64,000 nucleotides of DNA. Source: UBA2862 sp045658005. Its GTDB lineage: Bacteria > Bacillota > Clostridia > Christensenellales > Aristaeellaceae. The notes beneath the pieces were generated by a model. It worked only from the letters and a program-made list of their open reading frames with translations, was not told where the DNA came from and searched no databases. Location: the NCBI GenBank assembly GCA_045658005.1, contig JAZOUD010000125.1:48245-112244 (forward strand). The letters are read 5' to 3'. The position numbers and the translations under genes are program-made. This document shows positions 24,913 through 34,000 of this stretch, in pieces; position 1 is the first letter of the stretch; each line of letters opens with the position of its first letter.

Positions 24913-25692
24913 ATGGCTGAGATACTGAGATACGAGCATGTGGACATCGCCTACAACGGAAAAGTCGTGGTGCGGGATGTCAGCTTCACGCTTCAGGATG
25001 GCGAGATTCTCGGCATTGTCGGCGAGAGCGGCAGCGGCAAGTCCACCGTCATCAAGGCGGCCATGGGGCTGCTGGGTCCCGCAGGCCAGGTGACGCGGGG
25101 CGACATTTGGTATGACGGCAACGACCTTCCCGACCTGTCCCCGGCGCAGATACGCAGGCTGAACGGCCCGGAGCTGGGCATGATCTTCCAGTCGGCAGGC
25201 GCGTCCTTTTGCCCGATTCGCACCGTAGGCGCGCAGCTCTACGAGAGCATGACCGAGCATGAATCCATCGGCAGGGATGAATTCAACCGCCGCGCCGTGG
25301 CGCTGCTTATAAAGATCGGCTTCGACGATCCCCGGCGCATACTGGACAGCTATCCCTTCGAGCTGTCCGGAGGCATGCAGCAGCGCGTGGGCATCGCCGC
25401 GGCCATGCTGCTGAACCCCAAGATCCTGTTGGCAGACGAGCCTACCTCGGCGCTGGACGTCTCCGTCCAGAAGCAGGTGGTGGAGGAGATGCTGCTGGTG
25501 CGCAAGACCTTCGGCACGGCCATCGTGATCGTCACCCACAACATCGGCGTCATCGGCGCGATGGCGGACAGGGTGCTGGTGATGAAGGACGGCAGGATGG
25601 TGGAATACGGCGAGACCCGGCAGGTGCTGGACCATCCCAGGGAAGCCTACACCCAAAAGCTGATGGCCGCCGTACCGAGTTTGCGGAGGTGA
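24913..25692 (+). CDS. ABC transporter ATPase, NikD/DppD type
   Basis: The ATG at 24913 comes one base after the permease stop. The product is 259 residues with Walker A GESGSGKST near residue 37, signature LSGGMQQRVG near 152, Walker B ILLADEPTSALD near 171 and H-loop IVTHNIG. The short form lacks the C-terminal oligopeptide-binding extension, typical of NikD. It pairs with the next ATPase to energise import. Confidence 0.87.
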   Translation: MAEILRYEHVDIAYNGKVVVRDVSFTLQDGEILGIVGESGSGKSTVIKAAMGLLGPAGQVTRGDIWYDGNDLPDLSPAQIRRLNGPELGMIFQSAGASFCPIRTVGAQLYESMTEHESIGRDEFNRRAVALLIKIGFDDPRRILDSYPFELSGGMQQRVGIAAAMLLNPKILLADEPTSALDVSVQKQVVEEMLLVRKTFGTAIVIVTHNIGVIGAMADRVLVMKDGRMVEYGETRQVLDHPREAYTQKLMAAVPSLRR

Positions 25693-25696
25693 GGAC

Positions 25697-26455
25697 ATGG
25701 AGCCGATATTGAAGGTTGACAACCTCACCAAGGTATTCAATCGCAAGGGCCAGCCGCCTTTGATCGCGGTCGATCACATCAGCTTTGCGGTTGAGCCCGG
25801 CCAGTGTCTCGGCATCATCGGCGAGAGTGGCAGCGGCAAGAGCACCGCGGCGGGCATGATCACGCGGCTGACGGACGCCACCGAGGGCACGATCATCCTG
25901 GACGGGGAGGATATCACCCATAAGAAGGGAAGACAGTTGCAAAGCGCCTACCATAAGATGCAGATGGTTTTCCAGACGCCCACGGAATCCTTCGACCCCC
26001 GGCATACGCTGGGGGACGGCGTGGGGGAAAGCCTGCGCAACAGCGGCATGACCCCGGCGCAGGTCAAAGTGGAGGTCGAGAAGCAGCTGTCGATGTGCGG
26101 CCTGACCACCGACTTCGCGAAGCGCTATCCCCACCAGGTTTCCGGCGGACAGTGCCAGCGCGCCGCCATCGCCCGGGCCATCGCCATCCAGCCGAAGCTG
26201 CTGATCTGCGACGAGGCGACCTCCGCGCTGGACGTGACCATCCAGACGGAGATCCTGGCGCTGCTGTCCGATCTGCGGCGGGAACTGAACCTCTCCATAT
26301 TGTTCATATGCCACGACATCGCCCTGGTCCAGCAATTCTGCGACTGGGTGCTGGTGATGTACAAGGGCAGGATTGTGGAGGAGGGCATCCCTGACGAGGT
26401 CATCCGAAATCCACAGAATGACTACACCAAACGCCTGATCGAAAGCATATTGTAG
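25697..26455 (+). CDS. ABC transporter ATPase, NikE/DppF type
   Basis: The ATG at 25697 follows GGAGGTGAGG, 4 bases after the preceding stop. The product is 252 residues with Walker A GESGSGKST near residue 42, signature VSGGQCQRAAI near 148, Walker B LLICDEATSALD near 167 and FICHDIALVQQF. It is the second nucleotide-binding subunit of the same importer. Confidence 0.87.
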   Translation: MEPILKVDNLTKVFNRKGQPPLIAVDHISFAVEPGQCLGIIGESGSGKSTAAGMITRLTDATEGTIILDGEDITHKKGRQLQSAYHKMQMVFQTPTESFDPRHTLGDGVGESLRNSGMTPAQVKVEVEKQLSMCGLTTDFAKRYPHQVSGGQCQRAAIARAIAIQPKLLICDEATSALDVTIQTEILALLSDLRRELNLSILFICHDIALVQQFCDWVLVMYKGRIVEEGIPDEVIRNPQNDYTKRLIESIL

Positions 26456-26510
26456 CGATTCCGTACAGCTTGTTCGTGGCAGAAGCATGGTTTGCATTCG
26501 CCTTGTATGG

Positions 26511-26575
26511 ATTCTTCACTTCGTTCAGAATGACAGCGAAGCGCGCCGTTTGTCATTCTGAGCGGAGCGAAGAAC
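26511..26575. repeat. Palindromic intergenic repeat
   Basis: An imperfect inverted repeat: ATTCTTCACTTCGTTCAGAA followed by TGACA (26511-26535) against TGTCATTCTGAGCGGAGCGA followed by AGAA (26551-26574). It fits the common short repeat ending in TTCGTTCAGAATGAC, found between genes in many clostridial genomes. It separates the ATPase genes from the binding-protein gene and may form an RNA hairpin that tunes their relative expression. Confidence 0.7.
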
Positions 26576-26622
26576 CTGTGCGAAGCGATTTGATACAACA
26601 TTGCAACAGAAAGGATGTTTTT

Positions 26623-28152
26623 ATGAAGAAAGTATTGACCCTTATCCTCGCCCTGTGCCTGCTGCTGTCCTCTGTGGCCTTCGCTGCCGCCGAGGGCAAG
26701 ACCATGACTATCGGCGACACGACCTTCAACTCCGAAAACTGGGAAGAGACGGTCGATCCCCACCGCACCTACAACGGCTGGGCCTGCATCCGCTACGGCA
26801 TCGGCGAGACCCTGGTGCACTACACCGACACCATGGAGCTGGAGCCCTGGCTGGCGACCAGCTGGGAAAACGACGGCAACCTGACCTGGACCATCACCCT
26901 GCGGGACGGCGTGAAGTTCTCCAGCGGGCGCGATATGGACGGCGCGGCGGTGAAGCAGTGCCTGGAGCACCTGCTTCAGGTCCACGATCGCGCGCCCAGC
27001 GACACCATGATCGACACCATCGAGGCCGACGGCCAGACCCTGACCATCACCACCAAGGAGCCCCTGCCGGCGCTGATGAACTACCTGGGCGACCCCTACG
27101 GCTGCATCATCGACGTGGACGCCAGCGACTTTGACGCGGGCATCGCCGTGGGCACCGGCCCCTATGCCGCCAAGGACATGGTGACCGACGACCACCTGAC
27201 CCTGGTTCCCAACGAATACTATTGGAACGGCACGCCCAAGCTGGACGAGCTGACCATCCGCACCATCTCCGACGGCAACACCCTGGCGATGGCGCTGCAG
27301 GCCGGCGAGATCGACGCGGCCTACGGCATGGCCTATGAGAGCTATCCGCTGTTCGAGAACGGCAACTTCCAGTTCTCCGCCATCCAGACCTCCCGCGCCT
27401 TCTTCGCCTCGATGAACATGACCTCCCCCGTCATCCAGGACCCCGCCGTGCGCAAGGCCATAGCCATGGGCATCGACAAGGAGGGCTTCGTGGCGGTGCT
27501 GCTGGACGGCCACGGCGTGCCCGGCCACGGCGCGTTCCCGGATGGCTTCTCCACCTTTGGCGGCGAGCATGTGACCACTGAGGGCTACGATCCCGAAGGC
27601 GCGAAGGCCCTGCTGGAGGAAGCGGGCTGGGTGGATTCCGACGGCGATGGCATCCGCGAAAAGGACGGCACGAAGCTGGTCATTCGCTGGCTGACCTATC
27701 CCAGCCGCCAGGAGCTGCCCCTGCTGGCCGAGTCCGTGCAGGCGACGCTCAAGCAGATCGGCATCGAAGTGGACATCAACTGCACCGCCAGCCGCCGCGA
27801 GTTCCTGGCCGACATGACTAGCTTTGATATCTACGCCTCCGCGCTGGTGACTGCCCCCTCCGGCGACCCCCAGTACTTCTTCACCACCTCCTGCCTGCCG
27901 GGCATGAGCTACAACTTTGGCGCTTACGAGAACGAGCACGTCAACGACCTGATGAACCAGATGGCCACCGAGTTCGATACCACCAAGCGCGGCGAGCTGG
28001 CCATTGAACTGCAGCAGGCGATCCTGGACGACAACGCCTACATCTTCTGCTCCTTCCTGCAGATGAACATGATCTCCAAGGTCAATGTGACGGGTTACAC
28101 CGCCCATGCCTGCGACTACTATCAGGTGACGGCTGATCTGGATATCGAGTAA
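26623..28152 (+). CDS. Nickel/peptide-type ABC substrate-binding protein
   Basis: The ATG at 26623 follows GAAAGGATG. The product is 509 residues of the SBP_bac_5 (cluster C) family: RYGIGETLVHYTDTMELEPW, TWTITLRDGVKFSSGRDMDG, GTGPYAAKDMV, and GYDPEGAKALLEEAGWVDSD. The signal peptide (MKKVLTLILALCLLLSSVAF, then AAAEG) has no Cys lipobox, so the protein would be released or held by other means, which is odd for a Gram-positive binding protein. It is encoded last in the transporter operon, behind a palindromic repeat. NikA-like nickel or peptide ligands are both possible. Confidence 0.85.
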   Translation: MKKVLTLILALCLLLSSVAFAAAEGKTMTIGDTTFNSENWEETVDPHRTYNGWACIRYGIGETLVHYTDTMELEPWLATSWENDGNLTWTITLRDGVKFSSGRDMDGAAVKQCLEHLLQVHDRAPSDTMIDTIEADGQTLTITTKEPLPALMNYLGDPYGCIIDVDASDFDAGIAVGTGPYAAKDMVTDDHLTLVPNEYYWNGTPKLDELTIRTISDGNTLAMALQAGEIDAAYGMAYESYPLFENGNFQFSAIQTSRAFFASMNMTSPVIQDPAVRKAIAMGIDKEGFVAVLLDGHGVPGHGAFPDGFSTFGGEHVTTEGYDPEGAKALLEEAGWVDSDGDGIREKDGTKLVIRWLTYPSRQELPLLAESVQATLKQIGIEVDINCTASRREFLADMTSFDIYASALVTAPSGDPQYFFTTSCLPGMSYNFGAYENEHVNDLMNQMATEFDTTKRGELAIELQQAILDDNAYIFCSFLQMNMISKVNVTGYTAHACDYYQVTADLDIE

Positions 28153-28188
28153 AAGGAACAGGGAACAGGCAACAGGGAACAGGAAAAG

Positions 28189-28220
28189 TGGCTGCCGTGT
28201 CGAGACAGATACGGCAGCCA
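28189..28220 (+). repeat. Hairpin between binding protein and methyltransferase genes
   Basis: TGGCTGCCGT (28189-28198) and ACGGCAGCCA (28211-28220) form a perfect 10-base stem with a 12-base loop and no run of T. It is preceded by short repeats of GGGAACAGG. It may stabilise the upstream mRNA or partly terminate. Confidence 0.5.
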
Positions 28221-28238
28221 TAGGCATGGAGGATGGGA

Positions 28239-28955
28239 ATGGAAGCGATCAAGAGAGAAATCACCGACTACTGGACCGGGCGCGTGGAGAAGTTCGAGGC
28301 GCTGCGGCTCGATGAACTGAACAGCAACAAGCGTGAGCGGTGGCTTTATGCGCTGCACCGGTATCTACCCGCGGGAAGGAAGCTGGATATCCTGGACATC
28401 GGCACCGGCACCGGCTTTTTCAGCTTCCTGCTGGCCGCGGAAGGACACAACGTGACGGGCATCGACCTGACGGAGGAGATGATTCGCGGGGCGAAGCACT
28501 CGGCGGAGCTGCTCGATCTGCATCCCACGTTCCTGGTGATGGACGCGGAAAGCCCGACCTTCGAGCCGGAGTCCTTCGATGCCATCGTGACCCGCAACCT
28601 GACCTCCTTCCTGCCGAACCTGCCGCAGGCCTATAAAAAGTGGCACGGTCTGCTCAGGAAGGACGGCATCCTCATCAACTTTGACGGGGATTACCACCAT
28701 GACCATTCAGAGGCTCCGCTGCCGGAGAACCACGCCCACAAGGACCTGACTGCACAGCAGAATGAGGCTTATGCGCACATTGAAAGTGAGATGCGTGTGC
28801 TTCAACAGCCCCGCCCGAACTGGGATATGGCGCTGCTGGCCGGTGCGGGCTTTCGGGACCGCAGGGTGGATGGGGACTGCTGGCGCCGCATCTACCGTGA
28901 GGTTGATAAATTCTACAATCCCACGCCCATCTTCTGCATTTCCGCGAGAAAATGA
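28239..28955 (+). CDS. Class I SAM-dependent methyltransferase
   Basis: The ATG at 28239 is 6 bases after GGAGG at 28228-28232. The product is 238 residues with the SAM motif I LDILDIGTGTGFFSFLLA, motif II VTGIDLTEEMI, the substrate-proximal VTRNLTSFLPN, and a His-rich stretch YHHDHSEAPLPENHAHK near 150-170. Such enzymes frequently follow Nik-type ABC operons in Clostridia, where they may modify a chelator or act in metal homeostasis. The acceptor is unknown. A decayed relative lies at the front of the same transporter operon. Confidence 0.82.
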   Translation: MEAIKREITDYWTGRVEKFEALRLDELNSNKRERWLYALHRYLPAGRKLDILDIGTGTGFFSFLLAAEGHNVTGIDLTEEMIRGAKHSAELLDLHPTFLVMDAESPTFEPESFDAIVTRNLTSFLPNLPQAYKKWHGLLRKDGILINFDGDYHHDHSEAPLPENHAHKDLTAQQNEAYAHIESEMRVLQQPRPNWDMALLAGAGFRDRRVDGDCWRRIYREVDKFYNPTPIFCISARK

Positions 28956-28957
28956 CA

Positions 28958-29289
28958 TGAACGAAGCTGTAGAAGAACCCTCATACTGATATAAGACGTG
29001 ATCTGTACCTCCGGGTGGGTTTCCCCGAACAGCCGTATGGCTTCAGGCAGGAAATAGACCGCCTGGAACACCATCAGGCTGATGGAGATGCCGTCTCTAT
29101 ACTTCGCGCTGAAATTCTGGCCCTGTTCCAGGCACGCTTCAGGTCCTCGCGCAGGCTCGCCAGCGTTGCGACGAACTGTGCTCCTGCCGGGGTCAGCGCC
29201 GCGTCCCTACCGCTGCGCTCAAATATGGCAAAGCCGACTTCATCCTCCATCGGTTTGATCTGGTAGGAGAAGGTGGGCTGGCTGACCAT
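28958..29289 (-). pseudogene. LysR-family regulator, truncated at both ends
   Basis: On the minus strand, the helix-turn-helix half VSQPTFSYQIKPMEDEVGFA is followed by RSGRDAALTPAGAQFVATLA, then after a frameshift by NFSAKYRDGISISLMVFQAV and LPEAIRLFGETHPEVQITS. The first 15-20 residues of the DNA-binding domain and the whole distal effector domain are missing. It cannot encode a working regulator. Confidence 0.75.
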
Positions 29290-29463
29290 GATGACATTGA
29301 GGTCAAAATTGACGGCGACCGGGCGACGATGATCGGGCGCAGCCGCGTGTCCGTTGCCGTGTACGGCGGGCGAAGGGGCACCTGGCGCCTGCAGGGGGAC
29401 TTCACCCTGCGGTGTGAGCGGGGCGTCTGGCAGTTCACCAGTTCCCGGGCATCGACCTATTGA
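29287..29463 (+). pseudogene. SnoaL-like (NTF2-fold) protein, C-terminal fragment
   Basis: In frame to the stop at 29461-29463: EVKIDGDRATMIGRSRVSVA, VYGGRRGTWRLQGDFTLRCE, VWQFTSSRAS. This is the C-terminal half of a SnoaL-like/DUF4440 domain. The 5' half is replaced by the decayed LysR gene on the other strand, so a deletion joined the two. The surviving end is 20 bases from the flavodoxin gene, which it probably preceded in an operon. Confidence 0.6.
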
Positions 29464-29483
29464 CGCGGAAAGGAGATCGAAGC

Positions 29484-30059
29484 ATGAAAAGGATCGTTGT
29501 TTTGCTGCTTGCCCTGATGCTGATGGGCAGTTCCCTGGCCGAAGGTGTTCTGGTGACTTACTTCTCTCACGCGGGCGAGAACTACAACGTGGGCGTGATC
29601 GAGGAGGGCAACACCGCGAAGCTGGCGAAGGTGATTGCGGCGCAGACCGGCGCGGACCTGTTCGAGATCGTGCCCGTGGTGGACTATCCCCATTCCTACG
29701 ACGAATGCCTGGAGGTCGCCACCGCCGAACAGCGCGAGGGCGCCCGCCCGGAGTATGTGAATGACGTGGAAAACTGGGAACAGTACGACACCGTCTTCAT
29801 CGGATATCCGATCTGGTGGGGCGAGATTCCCAACATTGTCTATACCTTCATGGAAAACCACGACTTCGCCGGGAAGACGGTCATTCCCTTCAACACCCAC
29901 GAGGGCAGCGGCCAGTCCCACAGCCAGCGGGACATTGAAAAGGCCCTGCCCGAAGCGACCGTGCTGAAGGGGCTTGCGGTGCGCGGCGCGACGGCACAGA
30001 ACGACCCGGATGCCACGGCGAAGGCGGTTTCGGATTGGCTGAGCGGAATTGGAATGTAA
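29484..30059 (+). CDS. Exported flavodoxin-like protein
   Basis: The ATG at 29484 has GGAAAGGAG upstream. The product is 191 residues. The first 19 residues (MKRIVVLLLALMLMGSSLAE) are a signal peptide, so the flavodoxin fold lies outside the membrane. FMN-binding loops are visible: YFSHAGENYNVG...GNTAKLA, GYPIWWGEIPNIVYTFME, and PFNTHEGSGQSHSQ. Secreted flavodoxins may carry electrons at the cell surface. A SnoaL-like fragment and a decayed peptidase flank it. Confidence 0.83.
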   Translation: MKRIVVLLLALMLMGSSLAEGVLVTYFSHAGENYNVGVIEEGNTAKLAKVIAAQTGADLFEIVPVVDYPHSYDECLEVATAEQREGARPEYVNDVENWEQYDTVFIGYPIWWGEIPNIVYTFMENHDFAGKTVIPFNTHEGSGQSHSQRDIEKALPEATVLKGLAVRGATAQNDPDATAKAVSDWLSGIGM

Positions 30060-31025
30060 CACTCGGGGACGGTTCCCTTCCAGACCCTGAACGACCTGCT
30101 GCTCACCGACGACTACATGCAGTATGTGTTCGACGGCGAGAAGGTCATCGGCGGCGCCTACGGCTGCTCGGTGCTCGACAGGATGGATTCCGCGCCGAAG
30201 CACGAGATGAGCGATGCATTCGCCTTGTTCAACTTCCAGGAGCTGTGCCTGATGCTGGATTGCAAGTACGGCCTGAAGCCGGAGCACAACATCGACAACT
30301 TCCACCATTTCTTCCTGAACAACGAGGAGCTGTTCCGGAACCTGGTCGGCACCGATCCCATGCGTTCGAGGTATGCCATTGCCAATCTGTGCTTCACCTA
30401 TTTTGACGATCTGCACAGCGGATTTACCAGGGGCGGTTATCTGTTCGACCGCAATCCCCAGGATACCATCGACCTGATCATCTACGCCAACCGCCAGATC
30501 AAGCGTGAGGGCAGCCCCATCAAGAACATCGTGCTCGACCTGAGCAACAACGGCGGCGGCAACGCGGACGCGGCGATCTTCGTGATCTCCTGGTTCCTGG
30601 GCGAGGCGGACATCGCGCTGCGCGATACCTTCACCGGTGCCGAGACCAACGCCATCTATCTGACCGACGTCAACCTGGACGGCCAGTACGACGGGCAGGA
30701 CAACGTAGCCGACGGCTACAGGCTGTACTGCCTGACCACCAACAACTCCTTCTCCTGCGGCAACCTGGTGCCCGCGGCCTTCCACAACTCCGGCCGGGTC
30801 ACGCTGATCGGACAGCCCACTGGCGGCGGCTCCTGCGTGGTGCAGCCTTGCACCACCGCTGCGGGAACGCTCTTCCAGATCTCCGGCAACAAGCAGGTCT
30901 CCATCATCAAAAACGGCTCCTTCTACAACACGGACGGTGGCATCGAACCCGATTTCCGGCTGGAGAAGCCTGAATCCTTCTACGACCGGCCCGCGCTGGT
31001 GGAGTACCTGCACAACCTGAAATAA
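30060..31025 (+). pseudogene. S41-family peptidase, 5'-truncated
   Basis: The frame continues directly past the flavodoxin stop: SGTVPFQTLNDLLLTDDYMQ, then YVFDGEKVIGGAYGCS, NIVLDLSNNGGGNADAAIF, TTNNSFSCGNLVPAAFHNSG and IGQPTGGGSCVVQP, ending EYLHNLK. The last parts match the S41 (tail-specific/CPP) protease core with the catalytic Ser in NSFSCGN. About 200 N-terminal residues including the signal peptide are missing. The junction contains GGGGACGGTTCCCTT, similar to the dispersed repeat. An ATG at 30117 could still start a protein, but without export signals. Confidence 0.65.
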
Positions 31026-31036
31026 CAACACGAGAA

Positions 31037-31070
31037 CAGGGATCCTGAGCGCTCAGGGTCCCTGCTTTTT
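31037..31070. terminator. Strong terminator between converging genes
   Basis: CAGGGATCCTGAGC (31037-31050) pairs with GCTCAGGGTCCCTG (31051-31064) with one wobble, followed by CTTTTTCTTT. It sits between the peptidase remnant (+) and the ZinT/GLUG gene (-), and may serve both. Confidence 0.75.
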
Positions 31071-31082
31071 CTTTGACTTCCG

Positions 31083-34000
31083 TCAGGCGGCGGGCTGTTC
31101 GTTGGCCATCTCCGCCAGGTTCTCGTCGCAGAACAGGCCGATCACGTTCTCGGTCATGGCCTGGTCCGCGTCAACCGGGAAGCCCGCGGCCAGCCAGTAG
31201 GCGTAGGGGCCGGTGGCGTACTCGGTCAGGGCGTCCACGTCGCTGCCGTAGCGGAACTCCAGGTGATAGGTGGTCGCCGGGGTGTCAGGCATCATGAAGA
31301 AGTATTTGAACTCGCCCGCGTCCGCGTCGGCGGTCTCATATAAATAGCCGTTCATCATGCCGCTCAGGGTCAGGGGGCTTGAGTAGGCGTACTTGTGGGA
31401 GAACACGGCCTCGCCCGCCAGCGTGCCGCTGATGGTCGCGCCGTCGAAGGTGATCTGATCGACCCCGCCTACGAACAGGCAGTCGAACTGCGCGCCATTG
31501 GAGCCGTCGCCGTAGGCGTCGATGGCCTCCTGGCCGTAGATCGTGCCGTTGCAGGCGTCCTTCAGGGCCTGCGCCACCTCCGGGGCCATCTCGTCGCCCA
31601 CCACTGCGGCGCAGTGGTCCAGCCAGATCTGATCATAAGCGGGATCGGTGATGACCGGGAACAGAGGTTCATAGGTGCCCTTCACGTCCTCCAGCAGCTG
31701 CGCCGCCACCGCAGCGTCGTCGGCTTCCGTGCCGTCGCTGTCCGCCACGCAATCCACCAGCTCAAACTGGGTCGGCTGGTCGAAGGGCGCGCCCATCGAC
31801 TGGGCGACCTGCTCGTTGTAGAAGCCCGCGCCGACGATGTCGCCGATGCCGTCGGCATTCTCGCCCGCGCTGACGGTGACGTTCTTTGCAGTGCAGTTCG
31901 TGAACACGGTCACGGGCATGCCGTACTGCGCATCGGGATAGCCGCCCGCGTAGTCGGTGACGCCGCCGATCCAGAAGCAGTTGTCGCCTGCGGTGATGGT
32001 CACATTCTCAGCGGCGCAATCGGTGAACTGCTCCGCCGCGAAGCCGCAGCCGGACACCCCACCCAGGCCGTAGCAGTCATTGCCCGCGGTGACGGTGCCG
32101 GTGGCCTTGCAGCCCACGACGCTGGTCATCTCCAGGCCGCCGCCCACGATGCCCGCATTGGCGGTGCCGTCCGGGATCACGACGTCCGCCTGGGCGGTGC
32201 AGTTCTCCACCATGGAGCCCATGCCCGCGCCGACGATGCCGCCGTACATGCCCTCGGCGCTCATCTCGCCCGCGTGGGCGGTGACTTTGCCGTTCACCAG
32301 GTTCACGCCGGAGACGGTGGACATATAGGCGTAGCCCACCACGTCGGAACCCATCAGCTGGGCGTCCACGGTGGCGTTCTCCAGGGTGAAGTTGCCGATC
32401 TTTGTGTTCGCGATGCAGCCGAAAAGGCCCTGGGCCCACGCCTCGGGCTGGTTGATGACAAGATTGGAAATGGTGTGTCCCTGGCCGTCGAAGGTGCCGG
32501 TGAAGGCGGTCTCCACTGCGGGAATCTCCTGCTCCTCGGCGCTCTCGCCGGAGGGGGCATAGGCGCCGATGGGCGTCCACTCCGAGCCGGCCAGGTCGAT
32601 GTCGGCGGTCAACACATAGTTTCCGGACAGGTTGTCTTTGATCGCGGCCAGCTGTTCGGCGGTGCTGATTTCAATCGCGTCGGCCTTTGCCTCTGTCTCG
32701 GCTTCCGCCGCTTCGCCCTGGGCCTCGCCCACGTTCTCATCCACGAACAGCTTTATGCAGTCCTGGATCAGGCTGTCCTTGTAGCCATCCAGTATGCCGC
32801 TGGCCAGCCAGTAGGCGTACTTGCCCTCGGAGTAGTTGTTCAGGTTCTCCAGGGTATCGCCATAGCGGAACTCGATGTGCTGGGTCTCGGCCAGGTTATC
32901 GTCGGAGAACGCAAAGTAGGTAAACAGCCCGGCGTCCGCGTCCTCGGTCTTGTAGACGTGCAGATAGCCCGGCATCTCCTGGCCGAAGTAGGTGACGGTC
33001 ATGTCCCGGTCAAAGGCGTAGGTGTGGCGGAACAGCTCGTTGCCCTCGGCGTCCATGCCGGAGATGACGTCGCCCGCCACGGTCAGCTTCGCAAGGCCAT
33101 TCTCGAAGAAGCAGTCGAACTGCATGGTTTCGGGAGATGCGCCGTAGGCGTTCATGGCCTCTTCGCCGTAGAGCCGTCCCATGTAGGTCTGGGTCAGCAT
33201 CTGGTAGTAGCCCTCGGCAGCCTCGTCGTCCACGTTCCAGGCCTTGATGCACGCCATCCAGTAGTCCTTCAGGTCCTCCCGGGCGAACTCGGGGAACAGC
33301 TCGACGTAGGTGGCGGACAGCGCGATCAGGCGCGCGTCCTCGATCACGGGGATGTCCACGTCAATCGCATAGAGGCCGCCGGTGGTGATGTACTCGATCC
33401 TGTCGATGCGCTTGCCCTTCAGCGCGGCGTAGACCGCATCGTCCAGCCGCATGCCGATCTCGGCGCGACGCCAGAAATTGGCCAGGTGCGCCAGGCCGAC
33501 CTTGGTGCCGTCGTCGGCCACCAGCACGATGCCGCTGACGGGGGTGTCCTCGCCCAGAACCCCGTCCAGGCCGTCCACCTTGATGACGATGTCCGCATGC
33601 CTGTCGTAGACGATCGATGCGCCGGCCTCGATGGCCTTGGCTTCTCCTTCGATGGCGCTGAACGCGGGCGCGTCGCCCATCGTCAGCGTCTTGTACACTG
33701 TGGGCTGTTCGCCCAGCGCGTACCAGGAATAGCTCGGGGCCTCAAACAGGGCGTCTTTCCCCGCATAGGTCGCGGTCTGCTCCTCGCCCTTGAGGGTCAC
33801 GGTGATCTCCACGCTGCTGTCGTCGGTGATCTCGACGCCGCCGAGGCTCGCAAGTGCGGAAACGTCCTCCACGTAGACCGGGAAGATGACGCCGGAGATG
33901 TCGCTGCCCTCGGGGTCCACATGGTAGGAGCCGCCCGCCAGCGCCCCGGCGCGGGGCTTCATCAGGGTCGATGAGGTCACGGCGTCCACGGCCACATCGG

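Noticed and set aside
31395..33974. Long plus-strand open frame (about 859 codons) antisense to the ZinT/GLUG gene
   Set aside because: High GC and codon bias create antisense open frames. The minus strand has a signal peptide, domains and a promoter, whereas the plus-strand translation is Arg/His/Val/Gly-rich without motifs.
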